Below, piece by piece: positions 10,578 through 19,753 of a DNA stretch of 64,000 nt (its first letter is position 1; every line of letters begins with the position of its first letter). The position numbers were made by a program, and so were the translations under genes. The DNA lies in the NCBI RefSeq assembly GCF_012273655.1, contig NZ_JAAWWP010000004.1:186001-250000 (forward strand). Direction: 5' to 3'. The notes beneath the pieces were generated by a model. That model searched no databases and was not told the DNA's origin. It was given only the letters and a program-made list of their open reading frames with translations. This stretch comes from Streptomyces physcomitrii (GTDB lineage Bacteria > Actinomycetota > Actinomycetes > Streptomycetales > Streptomycetaceae).

Positions 10578-11236
10578 CCGCTGCGGCCGGGCGGCCCGGC
10601 GGGCGACGGAACAAAACAGCAGAAAGGCATGGCAACAAGGCGCGGACCGCTTCGGCTCGCGCCTTCGTCATTTCCCGGATCACCGCATCATCTCGGCACA
10701 ATCGAAGCCGGATCGAGGCTTTCACACCCAGTTTCACAGGGTGATTGCCACACTCGGCACCTGGCCGGAAATGGATGCCCCATACCGCGACCGACGGCTC
10801 GCGCGCGCGGAATTCGCACAAGTCCGCACGCCATCGATCGCGGAATGTCGTCCAGAGACCCCCTGTCGTAACACTGGGTAACACGGGGGCAATACGCGGC
10901 CGTTCGCCCCAACCGCACCACCGGCCCCGGAAGCCGCCTCCCACCAGCGACGGAAGCCGGAAGCACCGGCCGGCGACGCCACGCATGACCGGAAGTGCAC
11001 ATTCTCAAAATGCGGACGACTGGCAAATTCCGGCAAACCGGCCAAGAATCCCCCGGCCAGAAGCGCTCAATACGGCGCGGCATAACAAGAAAGTCACAGC
11101 ATGCCCTCGGCCACTGCCCCCACCCCTGATGGAGGCTTAGAGTCACGGCCAGTCACCGCTCCATGTGGGAGTTCGGTACCAACGCGGCACAAAACTGTCG
11201 AATCAAAGACGAGTGTGCCCGCGGAAAGGACTGATT
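10578..11236. other. Long AT-richer intergenic region upstream of livK
   Basis: 659 bp without a credible gene. Base composition falls clearly below that of the neighbours (for example around 10680-10830 and 10990-11100), which is typical of promoter regions in this genus. It should contain the promoter and leader of the liv operon. Short open frames here have poor codon bias and no ribosome sites. Confidence 0.5.
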
Positions 11237-12487
11237 GTGCGCCAGCGTTCCTTGCTGATCCTTACCTCCGTTCTCACCACCGGAGCCCTGAGCCTTACCG
11301 CATGCGGTTCGCGTGACGACGACGGCGGCGACAACTCCGGCGACGGCGAGAGCACCACGCTCACCATCGGCGTCGACGCCCCGCTGTCCGGCGAGAACTC
11401 CGCCACCGGTCTCGGCATCCAGTACGGCTCCCAGATCGCCGTCGACGACGCCAACAAGAAGAACCTCGTCCCCGGCGTCACGTTCAAGCTGAAGGCCCTG
11501 GACGACAAGGCCCAGCCCGCCACCGGCCAGCAGAACGCCTCCGCGCTCGTCGGCGACAAGACCGTCGTCGGCGCCGTCGGCCCGCTGAACTCCGGCGTCG
11601 CCCAGTCGATGCAGCAGGTCTTCAACGCCGCCAACCTGGTCCAGATCTCGCCGTCCAACACGGCGCCCGAGCTGACCCAGGGCAAGAACTGGCAGAGCGG
11701 CGACAAGAAGCGGCCGTACGCCTCGTACTTCCGCACCGCCACCACCGACGCCAACCAGGGCGGCTTCGCCGCGGCCTACGCCGTCAAGGACCTGAAGAAG
11801 AAGCGCGTCTTCGTCGTCGACGACAAGCAGGCCTACGGCGCCGGCCTCGCCAAGATCTTCAAGGAGCAGTTCGTCAAGCTCGGCGGCAAGGCGGCCGGCA
11901 CCGACCACGTGAACACCGGCGACAAGGACTTCGGCTCCCTCGTCACCAAGATCAAGAACTCCAAGGCCGACATGGTCTACTACGGCGGCCAGTACGACGA
12001 GTCGCAGCTGATCACCAAGCAGCTCAAGGAAGCCGGGGCCAAGATCCCGCTCATGGGCGGCGACGGCATGTTCACGCCGACCTACATCAAGACCGCCGGC
12101 AAGGTCTCCGAGGGCGACCTCGCCACCTCGGTCGGCGTGCCCGCCGACACCCTGCCCAGCGCCCAGGACTTCATCAAGACCTACAAGGCCAAGAAGTACA
12201 AGGGCGACTACGGCACCTACGGCGGCTACTCCTACGACGGCGCCACCGCCATCATCAAGGCCGTCGGCGCGGTCAAGGACGCCAACGGCGGCAAGCTGCC
12301 CACCGGTGACGAGCTGCGCAAGAAGGTCCTCGAGGCCGTCGGCAAGTCCAACTTCGACGGCATCACCGGCACCGTCGCCTTCGACAAGTACGGCGACACC
12401 ACCAACAAGCAGCTGACCGTCTACCAGGTCACCAAGGGTGAGTGGAAGGCCGTCAAGACCGACGAGTACACGGGCGAGGCCAACTGA
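11237..12487 (+). CDS. livK: Branched-chain amino acid ABC transporter, substrate-binding lipoprotein
   Basis: 416 aa, extracellular binding protein tethered to the membrane by a lipid. GTG 11237 is preceded by GGAAAGGA. The signal peptide is MRQRSLLILTSVLTTGALS with lipobox LTAC, so the mature protein begins at Cys29 or close to it. A short Asp/Gly-rich linker is followed by a periplasmic-binding fold of the Leu/Ile/Val class: TIGVDAPLSGENSATG, VVGAVGPLNSGVAQSMQQVF, IQISPSNTAPELT-like segment, RTATTDANQGGFAA, VFVVDDKQAYGAGLA, and MVYYGGQYDESQLITKQL. Codon use is very strongly biased (AAG, CTC, GTC), suggesting high expression. First gene of livKHMGF; 168 bp separate it from livH, where a stronger livK transcript may end. 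Confidence 0.95.
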   Translation: MRQRSLLILTSVLTTGALSLTACGSRDDDGGDNSGDGESTTLTIGVDAPLSGENSATGLGIQYGSQIAVDDANKKNLVPGVTFKLKALDDKAQPATGQQNASALVGDKTVVGAVGPLNSGVAQSMQQVFNAANLVQISPSNTAPELTQGKNWQSGDKKRPYASYFRTATTDANQGGFAAAYAVKDLKKKRVFVVDDKQAYGAGLAKIFKEQFVKLGGKAAGTDHVNTGDKDFGSLVTKIKNSKADMVYYGGQYDESQLITKQLKEAGAKIPLMGGDGMFTPTYIKTAGKVSEGDLATSVGVPADTLPSAQDFIKTYKAKKYKGDYGTYGGYSYDGATAIIKAVGAVKDANGGKLPTGDELRKKVLEAVGKSNFDGITGTVAFDKYGDTTNKQLTVYQVTKGEWKAVKTDEYTGEAN

Positions 12488-12655
12488 CGCCCCCAGCACC
12501 AACGGCACCACCGACGGGCCGCGCGGAAGGCAGACCCCACCGCGCGGCCCGACCCATAGGGAGCACAACCCGGTAATCGGACCGAGGTCCGACCTGACCG
12601 GACAACTCCCGGAAAACCACCCCTGCACACTTCCAGCGACAATGGAGGCCATGCG

Positions 12656-13585
12656 GTGAACACCCTGCCGCAGCAGCTGGCCAACGGGCTGCTCCTCGGC
12701 TCGATGTACGGGCTCATCGCCATCGGCTACACGATGGTGTACGGCATCGTCCAGCTCATCAACTTCGCCCACGGCGAGATCTTCATGACCGGCGGCTTCG
12801 GCGCGCTCAGCGTTTACCTCATCCTCCCCGACAGCATCAACATCTGGGTCGCCCTGCCCCTGATGCTGATAGGCGGCGGCCTGGTGGCCGTCCTCATCGC
12901 CGTCGGCGCGGAACGCTTCGCCTACCGACCACTACGAGGGGCGCCACGCCTCGCCCCTCTGATCACCGCCATCGGCCTCTCCCTGGCGCTCCAGGAGGCC
13001 ATCCGCAACTTCTACCCGCAGGCCGACAAGCCGCGTGTCTTCCCCGAACTCGGCGAGGGCAGCTACGAGATCGGCAGCATCACCTTCAAGAACGCCGACC
13101 TCTTCCTCATCGTCGCCGCCGTCGTCTGCATGACCGGACTCGCGTTCTTCGTCCGCCGCAGCCGCACCGGACGCGCCATGCAGGCCACCGCGCAGGACCC
13201 CGACACCGCGCAGCTCATGGGCATCGACACCAACCGCATCATCGTCATCGCCTTCGCCATCGGCGGCTTCTTCGCCGCCGTCGCCTCCGTCGCGTACGGC
13301 GCCAAGTACGGCCACGTCGAATACCGCATGGGCTTCCTGATGGGCCTCAAGGCCTTCACCGCGGCCGTCCTCGGCGGCATCGGCAACATCTACGGCGCCA
13401 TGGTCGGCGGACTCGTCCTCGGCATCGCCGAGGTCACCGCCAGCGCCTACATCGACGGCATCCCCGGCATGGGCGAGTTCGGCGGCTCCAGCTGGGCCAA
13501 CGTCTGGGCGTTCTGCCTCCTCATCCTCGTACTCCTGGTACGGCCGCAAGGCCTGCTCGGCGAACGCGTCGCGGACAGGGCGTGA
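12656..13585 (+). CDS. livH: Branched-chain amino acid ABC transporter permease LivH
   Basis: 309 aa integral membrane permease, the partner of LivM in the transmembrane channel. GTG 12656 follows TGGAGGCC at good spacing. The start QQLANGLLLGSMYGLIAIGYTMVYG and INFAHGEIFMTG is the LivH family signature; RPLRGAPRLAPLITAIGLSL and MQATAQDPDTAQLMGID mark the EAA-type cytoplasmic loop that contacts the ATPases. About eight membrane helices are predicted by eye. It overlaps livM by 4 bp (GTGA), so translation is coupled. Note for readers: segments quoted here are separate stretches of the protein, not contiguous. Confidence 0.95.
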   Translation: MNTLPQQLANGLLLGSMYGLIAIGYTMVYGIVQLINFAHGEIFMTGGFGALSVYLILPDSINIWVALPLMLIGGGLVAVLIAVGAERFAYRPLRGAPRLAPLITAIGLSLALQEAIRNFYPQADKPRVFPELGEGSYEIGSITFKNADLFLIVAAVVCMTGLAFFVRRSRTGRAMQATAQDPDTAQLMGIDTNRIIVIAFAIGGFFAAVASVAYGAKYGHVEYRMGFLMGLKAFTAAVLGGIGNIYGAMVGGLVLGIAEVTASAYIDGIPGMGEFGGSSWANVWAFCLLILVLLVRPQGLLGERVADRA

Positions 13586-15399
13586 TCCACATGACCACCG
13601 AAACCACCACCACGCCCGCCACGGCCACCAAGAGCGCGGCGTCCACGATCGTCCCGCTGCCCCTCGCGGCGGCCCGGGCCCTCACCCTCCTCGGCGGCAT
13701 CGCCACCCTCGTCTCCACCTTCCTCGCCTGGACGTGGACCGACGAGTTCCCCGGCGACCTGACGGTCTACGCCTACCCCGGCGGCCTCCAGTGGATGACC
13801 TTCATCGCCGGAGCCCTCGTCACCCTCTATGCCCTGGAGTCCTACGGCGTCCCCGGGCTGAAGTGGCTCAACCCCGGCCGCAGCAACGCCCCGCTCACGC
13901 TCACCGCGCTGGGCGCCTTCGGCGTCACCTGGTTCACCGTCCTCGCCATCGCCATCACCCTCAACGGCCTGGTGAACCTCGAACCCGGCGCGTACGTCGC
14001 CGCGGTGGCCTCCGCGCTGCCGCTGCTCGGCGTGCTCGCCCTCCCGCAGGACCGCAGCGAAGGCCAGACCGACAAGGAAGCCTTCCTCGCCCGCATCGGC
14101 AAGCCCGACCGGATCGCCCCGGCCGCCCCGCTGAACGGCTGGCTGGAGCGCGGCGTCATCACCCTCGCCGCCGTCGCCGGGCTGTTCATCTTCACGTACG
14201 GCATCGACACCCCTTCCGACGAGGGCGAGACCTTCATCGGCTACCTGATCGTCGTCGTCTTCGCCGCCTGGGCCCTGCACAGCGCGGGCCTCCTCGACCG
14301 GCTCAGCAGGCTCGCCGCCGACAACCGGGCCTTCACCCTGGCCATGGGCTTCGTCGCCGCCATCGCCTTCCCCTTCACCCAGAGCGACGACCACTACGCC
14401 AACCTCGGCGTCAACATCCTGATCTTCGGAACCGTCGCCCTCGGCCTCAACATCGTCGTCGGCCTCGCCGGACTCCTCGACCTCGGCTACGTCGCCTTCC
14501 TCGGCGTCGGCGCCTACACCGCGGCCCTCGTCTCCGGCTCCGAGTTCAGCCGCTTCTCCGGCGTGCAGTTCCCCTTCTGGGCCGCCGCCCTCACCGGCGC
14601 CGCCGCCAGCCTCGTCTTCGGCGTCCTCATCGGCGCCCCCACCCTGCGGCTGCGCGGCGACTACCTCGCCATCGTCACCCTCGGCTTCGGAGAGATCTTC
14701 CGTATCGCCGTCAACAACATGGACGGCGTCTCCGGACCCAACATCACCGGCGGGCCCAACGGCATCTCCTCCATCCCCGACCTCAGCTTCTTCGGATTCA
14801 ACTTCGGAGAGAGCCACGACATCGTCGGGTTCACGCTGGGCCGCTTCGCCAACTACTACCTGCTGATGGTCTTCATCATGGCCATCGTCGTCCTCGTCTA
14901 CACCCGCGCCAGCGACAGCCGCATCGGCCGCAGCTGGATCGCCATCCGCGAGGACGAGACCGCCGCCACCGCCATGGGCATCAACGGCTTCCGGGTCAAG
15001 CTCATCGCCTTCGCCCTCGGCGCCAGCCTCGCCGGACTCGCCGGCACCGTCAGCGCCCACGTCACCTACAGCGTGGTCCCGACGCCGTACCAGTTCGCCG
15101 GATCCACGCCGCCCAACTCCGCCTTCCTGCTCGCCGCCGTCGTCCTCGGCGGCATGGGCACCGTCAGCGGACCCATCCTCGGCGCGGCCCTGCTCTACCT
15201 CATCCCCGAGAAGCTGACCTTCCTGCAGAACAAGAGCCTGCTCGTCTTCGGCATCGCCCTCGTCCTGCTCATGCGCTTCCGGCCGGAGGGCATCATCGCC
15301 AACCGCAGGCAGCAGCTCGAATTCCACGAGACCGGCCAACTCGACGTACCCACCACCGAACTCGGCACCGATACCTCCCTCAGCAAGGCGGGGGCGTAA
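13582..15399 (+). CDS. livM: Branched-chain amino acid ABC transporter permease LivM, long form
   Basis: 605 aa if started at GTG 13582, which overlaps the livH stop; ATG 13591 is an alternative three codons in. The C-terminal 340 residues are a normal LivM: ALGLNIVVGLAGLLDLGYVA, GVGAYTAALVSG, TLRLRGDYLAIVTLGFGEI, GRSWIAIREDETAATAMGI, and a terminal PEGIIANRRQQLE. The first 250 residues are extra, with five to seven hydrophobic segments (LTLLGGIATLVSTFLAWTW and others) and charged loops; most LivM proteins are 300-430 aa, though a long N-terminal region is common in streptomycetes as far as I recall. livG follows after 5 bp. Confidence 0.93.
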   Translation: MIHMTTETTTTPATATKSAASTIVPLPLAAARALTLLGGIATLVSTFLAWTWTDEFPGDLTVYAYPGGLQWMTFIAGALVTLYALESYGVPGLKWLNPGRSNAPLTLTALGAFGVTWFTVLAIAITLNGLVNLEPGAYVAAVASALPLLGVLALPQDRSEGQTDKEAFLARIGKPDRIAPAAPLNGWLERGVITLAAVAGLFIFTYGIDTPSDEGETFIGYLIVVVFAAWALHSAGLLDRLSRLAADNRAFTLAMGFVAAIAFPFTQSDDHYANLGVNILIFGTVALGLNIVVGLAGLLDLGYVAFLGVGAYTAALVSGSEFSRFSGVQFPFWAAALTGAAASLVFGVLIGAPTLRLRGDYLAIVTLGFGEIFRIAVNNMDGVSGPNITGGPNGISSIPDLSFFGFNFGESHDIVGFTLGRFANYYLLMVFIMAIVVLVYTRASDSRIGRSWIAIREDETAATAMGINGFRVKLIAFALGASLAGLAGTVSAHVTYSVVPTPYQFAGSTPPNSAFLLAAVVLGGMGTVSGPILGAALLYLIPEKLTFLQNKSLLVFGIALVLLMRFRPEGIIANRRQQLEFHETGQLDVPTTELGTDTSLSKAGA

Positions 15400-15404
15400 C
15401 CCTC

Positions 15405-16318
15405 ATGACCACAGCTCCCACCAAGACCGCGACCACCACGGTCCTCCAGGCCAGCGGCGTCACCATGCGCTTCGGCGGACTCACCGCCGTCAAGGGCGTC
15501 GACCTCACCGTCAACAGCGGCGAGATCGTCGGCCTGATCGGCCCCAACGGCGCCGGCAAGACCACCTTCTTCAACTGCCTCACCGGCCTGTACGTGCCCA
15601 CCGAGGGCACCGTCGCCTACAAGGGCACCGTCCTGCCGCCCAAGCCCCACCTCGTCACCAAGGCCGGCATCGCCCGCACCTTCCAGAACATCCGGCTCTT
15701 CGCCAACATGACCGTCCTGGAGAACGTGCTCGTCGGCCGCCACACCCGTACCAAGGAAGGCCTCTGGTCGGCCCTGCTGCGCGGCCCCGGCTTCAAGAAG
15801 GCCGAACGCGCCAGCGAGGAACGCGCCATGGAACTCCTGGAGTTCATCGGCCTCGACCACAAGCGCGACCACCTCGCCCGCAACCTGCCCTACGGCGAAC
15901 AGCGCAAGCTGGAGATCGCCCGCGCCCTCGCCAGCGAACCCGGACTCCTCCTGCTCGACGAGCCCACCGCGGGCATGAACCCGCAGGAGACCCGCGCCAC
16001 CGAGGAACTCGTCTTCGCCATCCGGGACAAGGGCACCGCCGTCCTCGTCATCGAGCACGACATGCGGTTCATCTTCAACCTCTGCGACCGCGTCGCCGTC
16101 CTCGTCCAGGGCGAGAAGCTCGTCGAAGGCACCAGCGACGTCGTCCAGAGCGACGAACGCGTCGTCGCCGCCTACCTCGGCACCCCCTACGAGGGCGCCC
16201 CCGAGGACGAGGCCCTGGGCGACGTCCAGTCCGCCGAGGCAGCCGCGGCCGCCCCGCGCACCGGCAAGACCGCCGAACCCCGCGCCGCAGGCGGGACCGG
16301 CACCGAAGGAGACGACAA

Positions 16319-16322
<4 letters not shown>
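15405..16322 (+). CDS. livG: Branched-chain amino acid ABC transporter ATPase LivG
   Basis: 305 aa cytoplasmic ATPase. ATG 15405 begins MTTAPTKTATTTVLQASGV, 5 bp after livM, with a G-rich ribosome site in the end of livM. Walker A GPNGAGKTT, Q-loop FQNIRLFANMTVLENV, signature LPYGEQRKLEIARAL (LivG-type YGEQRKLE rather than SGGQ), Walker B LLLLDEPTAGMNP and switch His in VIEHDMRFIFNLCDRV are all intact. After the ATPase domain (about residue 260) an Ala/Glu-rich tail of roughly 45 residues without known function precedes the stop. The gene overlaps livF by 4 bp (GTGA). Confidence 0.96.
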
Positions 16323-17035
<713 letters not shown>

Positions 17036-17051
17036 CACCGGCACCCGCAAG

Positions 17052-17098
17052 CAGCGGCGAGGCCCGCTCCCCTGGCCGGGGGGCGGGCCTCGCTGCTG
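17052..17098. terminator. Bidirectional hairpin terminator, livF / ANTAR regulator
   Basis: 15-bp arms CAGCGGCGAGGCCCG (17052-17066) and CGGGCCTCGCTGCTG (17084-17098), complementary except one G-T pair, with further CCCC/GGGG pairing towards the loop. It lies between convergent genes, 17 bp after livF and 80 bp after the minus-strand gene. Confidence 0.75.
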
Positions 17099-17178
17099 TT
17101 GCTCGCGGTCTCCGCGGTGCTGCCGCGGCCTCCGTGGTGCTGTCGGCCCCGATGCCCGGCGCCGGGCCGGGCGGGCGG

Positions 17179-17835
17179 CTACTGGCCGCCGCCCTTCGCC
17201 TTCTTCTCCTCGGAGTCCTGGATCACGGCCTCCGCCACCTGCTGCATCGAAAGGCGCCGGTCCATCGACGTCTTCTGGATCCACCGGAAGGCCGCCGGCT
17301 CGGTGAGCCCGTACTCCGTCTGCAGAATCGACTTCGCCCGGTCCACCAGCTTGCGGGTCTCCAGCCGCTGCGTCAGGTCCGCGACCTCCGCCTCCAGCGT
17401 CTTCAGCTCGGTGAACCGCGAGACGGCCATCTCGATCGCCGGCACCACGTCCGACTTGCTGAACGGCTTCACCAGATACGCCATCGCGCCCGCGTCCCGC
17501 GCCCGCTCCACCAGGTCGCGCTGCGAGAACGCGGTCAGCATGAGCACCGGCGCGATCGACTCCTCGGCGATCTTCTCGGCCGCCGAAATCCCGTCCAGGA
17601 TCGGCATCTTGACATCGAGGATCACCAGGTCGGGCCGGTGCTCCCGGGCGAGCTCGACCGCCTTGGCCCCGTCCCCGGCCTCTCCGACGACGGTGTAGCC
17701 CTCCTCCTCGAGCATCTCCTTGAGGTCGAGACGGATGAGCGCCTCGTCCTCGGCGATGACGACACGCGTGGTGAGCGGAGGCACATGCGACTTGTCGTCG
17801 TCATTGACGGGCTGGGGCGGCTCGGGGGCGGTCAC
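17179..17835 (-). CDS. pdtaR: Response regulator with ANTAR RNA-binding domain, PdtaR-like
   Basis: 218 aa. GTG 17835 is preceded by GAGGAG. Receiver domain (about 23-140): VVIAEDEALIRLDLKEML with the acidic pocket, phospho-acceptor Asp in VILDVKMPILDG, LTAFSQRDL and the conserved Lys in YLVKPFSK. The C-terminal ANTAR domain (about 150-210) contains LTQRLETRKLVDRAKSILQ and AFRWIQKTSMDRRLSM, the three-helix fold that binds tandem RNA hairpins and prevents transcription termination. This is the arrangement of M. tuberculosis PdtaR (Rv1626), phosphorylated by a separate kinase PdtaS; no kinase gene lies nearby. Its product probably acts on RNA leaders elsewhere. Two GGGTACCC palindromes sit upstream of its start. 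Confidence 0.92.
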   Translation of the reverse strand: MTAPEPPQPVNDDDKSHVPPLTTRVVIAEDEALIRLDLKEMLEEEGYTVVGEAGDGAKAVELAREHRPDLVILDVKMPILDGISAAEKIAEESIAPVLMLTAFSQRDLVERARDAGAMAYLVKPFSKSDVVPAIEMAVSRFTELKTLEAEVADLTQRLETRKLVDRAKSILQTEYGLTEPAAFRWIQKTSMDRRLSMQQVAEAVIQDSEEKKAKGGGQ

Positions 17836-17872
17836 GGGAGCTCCTCGGTGCTGGCAGATACTGCTGCCATGA

Positions 17873-17917
17873 GGGTACCCAGCTGCGGTATGGTGATCGG
17901 GCAACGGGTACCCGTTG
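17873..17917. promoter_or_regulatory. Paired GGGTACCC palindromes between pdtaR and the tRNA gene
   Basis: GGGTACCC occurs at 17873-17880 and again at 17906-17913, where it is the centre of a perfect 16-bp palindrome CAACGGGTACCCGTTG (17902-17917). The centres are 33 bp apart, close to three helical turns, so a dimeric regulator could bind both on one face. The pair lies in the 100-bp divergent promoter region of the regulator and tRNA genes. Confidence 0.5.
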
Positions 17918-17935
17918 AACTTCGTTTCACAGGAT

Positions 17936-18008
17936 GCCCCGGTAGTCCAGCGGTAGAGACACGGTGCTCAAACCACCGACAGCGTGGGTTCGAATCCCAC
18001 CCGGGGCA
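17936..18008 (+). tRNA. tRNA with Leu(CAA) anticodon but short variable arm
   Basis: A complete cloverleaf of 73 nt: acceptor stem 17936-17942 with 18001-18007 (7 pairs), D-arm GTC/GAC with a GG-containing loop, anticodon stem CGGTG/CACCG around loop CTCAAAC (anticodon CAA), variable loop ACAGC of only 5 nt, T-arm GTGGG-TTCGAAT-CCCAC, discriminator A at 18008. CCA is not encoded. CAA reads UUG (Leu), but bacterial leucine tRNAs are class II with a long variable arm of 10 or more nt, so this one is anomalous. A T5 run follows directly. Annotation programs would call it tRNA-Leu; its true amino acid is uncertain. Confidence 0.9.
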
Positions 18009-18032
18009 CTTTTTCCTTGAATTCCAAGGTCA

Positions 18033-18050
18033 CAACATCAACGGATGTTG
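18033..18050 (+). terminator. Small stem-loop after the tRNA gene
   Basis: Perfect 7-bp arms CAACATC (18033-18039) and GATGTTG (18044-18050) with an AACG loop, 25 bp after the tRNA 3' end. It may end the tRNA transcript; a protein-binding dyad is the alternative. Confidence 0.4.
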
Positions 18051-18148
18051 ATCACTCGTTCGTGTTAATCGACTGAGATCAGCCGGGCACGTCGGTAATC
18101 CTTTCCCGCACAGTCGCCCATATCTACGACCTGGAAACCCGGCGTCGC

Positions 18149-18172
18149 GCCCTGGCACTCACAGGCCAGGGC
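18149..18172 (-). terminator. Hairpin downstream of pyk
   Basis: 8-bp perfect arms GCCCTGGC (18149-18156) and GCCAGGGC (18165-18172) with an 8-nt loop, about 145 bp beyond the pyk stop codon. Candidate terminator for the minus-strand pyk transcript. Confidence 0.4.
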
Positions 18173-18316
18173 CAGAGCCTCAATTCGGTGAGCGGGCAGA
18201 CGGGAATTTCCCGCTCGGCTCCGCGCGCCTGGACCGTGCGCGCCGAGCCTCCGCAGCCCTCATGGACCGGCACCCCGGCCCCAAGTGCTGAGCCCTGACG
18301 GCGCATTGCGGCCCGT

Positions 18317-19753
18317 CTACTTCGGGCTGTCGTCCTCGCCGACATGGTGGACGCGGACCAGGTTGGTCGAGCCGGAGACGCCGGGGGGTGAGCCCGCGGT
18401 GATGACGACGATGTCGCCGCGCTTGCACAGGCCGAGGCGGAGGAGGTGTTCGTCGACCTGGTCGACCATGGCGTCGGTGGAGTCGACCTGGGGGCCGAGC
18501 AGGGTCTGCACGCCCCAGCTGAGGCCGAGTTGGGCGCGGGTGGCGGCGTCGGGGGTGAAGGCGAGCAGCGGGATCGGCGAGCGGTAGCGGGACAGGCGCC
18601 GGACGGTGTCGCCGGACCGGGTGAAGGCGACGAGGTAGCGGGCGCCGAGGAAGTCCCCGATCTCGGCGGCGGCGCGGGCCACGGCGCCGCCCTGGGTGCG
18701 GGGCTTGCTGCCGGCGGTGAGCGGCGGGAGGCCCTTGGCGAGGAGGTCTTCCTCGGCGGAGGCGACGATGCGGGACATGGTCTTGACGGTCTGGGCGGGG
18801 AAGCGCCCGATGCTGGTCTCGCCGGAGAGCATGACGGCGTCGGTGCCGTCGATGATGGCGTTGGCGACGTCGCTGGCCTCGGCGCGGGTGGGGCGCGGGT
18901 TGTCGATCATCGAGTCGAGCATCTGGGTGGCGACGATGACGGGTTTGGCGTTGCGCTGGGCGAGCTTGATGGCGCGCTTCTGCACCAGCGGGACCTGCTC
19001 CAGGGGCATCTCGACGCCGAGGTCGCCGCGGGCGATGAGGAGTCCGTCGAAGGCGGCCACGATGTCGTCGAGGTGCTCGACGGCCTGGGGCTTCTCCAGT
19101 TTGGCGAGGACGGGCAGGGTGCGTCCTTCCTCGCGCATGAGGCGGTGGACCTCGTCGATGTCCTCGCCGGTGCGGACGAAGGAGAGGGCGATGAGGTCGC
19201 AGCCGGTGCGCAGGGCCCAGCGCAGGTCGGTGCGGTCCTTGGCGGAGAGGGCGGGGACGGTGACGGCGGTGCCGGGGAGGTTGAGGCCCTTGTGGTCGGA
19301 GAGCAGGCCGCCGTCGGTGCACAGGGTGCGGATGCGGGGGCCGTCGATCTCGGTGACCTGGAGGGTGACCTTGCCGTCGTCGATGAGGATGTGGTCGCCG
19401 TGGTGCAGGTCGTTGGCGAGGTGGGGGTGGGTGGTGGCGCACTGGTGGTGGTCGCCGGGGGTGTGGGGGTCGGTGCTGAGGGTGAAGGTGTCGCCGGGTT
19501 CGAGGAGTACGGGGCCTTCGGTGAAGGTGCCGAGGCGGATCTTCGGGCCTTGAAGGTCGGCGAGGACGCCGATGCTGCGGCCGGTCTCCTCGGCGGCTTT
19601 GCGCACGTGGTGGTAGCGCTGTTCGTGGTCGTGGAGGGTGCCGTGGCTGAGGTTGAGCCGGGCGATGTCCATTCCGGCTTCGGCGAGGGCTTTGATCTGC
19701 TCGTATGTATCGGTGGCAGGGCCCAGGGTGCAGACGATTTTTGCTCGGCGCAT
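18317..19753 (-). CDS. pyk: Pyruvate kinase
   Basis: 478 aa; converts phosphoenolpyruvate and ADP to pyruvate and ATP in glycolysis. MRRAKIVCTLGPATDTYEQI is the canonical N-terminus, so ATG 19753 is secure. Visible: the substrate-binding ARLNLSHGT, DLQGPKIRLG, the catalytic Lys region AKLEKPQAVEHLDDI, ARGDLGVEMPLEQVP, KPVIVATQMLDSMI and the MLSGETSIGRFP segment, followed by the C-terminal regulatory domain ending HHVGEDDSPK. No Shine-Dalgarno site precedes the ATG; instead a TAGGCT hexamer lies 6 bp upstream, which would suit a leaderless transcript. Its neighbour on the other side of the tRNA is the ANTAR regulator, an arrangement I recall from S. coelicolor. Confidence 0.97.
   Translation of the reverse strand: MRRAKIVCTLGPATDTYEQIKALAEAGMDIARLNLSHGTLHDHEQRYHHVRKAAEETGRSIGVLADLQGPKIRLGTFTEGPVLLEPGDTFTLSTDPHTPGDHHQCATTHPHLANDLHHGDHILIDDGKVTLQVTEIDGPRIRTLCTDGGLLSDHKGLNLPGTAVTVPALSAKDRTDLRWALRTGCDLIALSFVRTGEDIDEVHRLMREEGRTLPVLAKLEKPQAVEHLDDIVAAFDGLLIARGDLGVEMPLEQVPLVQKRAIKLAQRNAKPVIVATQMLDSMIDNPRPTRAEASDVANAIIDGTDAVMLSGETSIGRFPAQTVKTMSRIVASAEEDLLAKGLPPLTAGSKPRTQGGAVARAAAEIGDFLGARYLVAFTRSGDTVRRLSRYRSPIPLLAFTPDAATRAQLGLSWGVQTLLGPQVDSTDAMVDQVDEHLLRLGLCKRGDIVVITAGSPPGVSGSTNLVRVHHVGEDDSPK

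Larger units (their letters stand above)
18009..18316. other. Intergenic region after the tRNA gene, AT-rich patch with hairpins
   Basis: 308 bp without a credible gene. The first 70 bp (CTTTTTCCTTGAATTCC and on) are strikingly AT-rich for this chromosome and contain the stem-loop at 18033-18050. The second half contains the hairpin at 18149-18172 downstream of pyk. No integrase or att duplication of the tRNA end is visible in the window. Confidence 0.45.
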
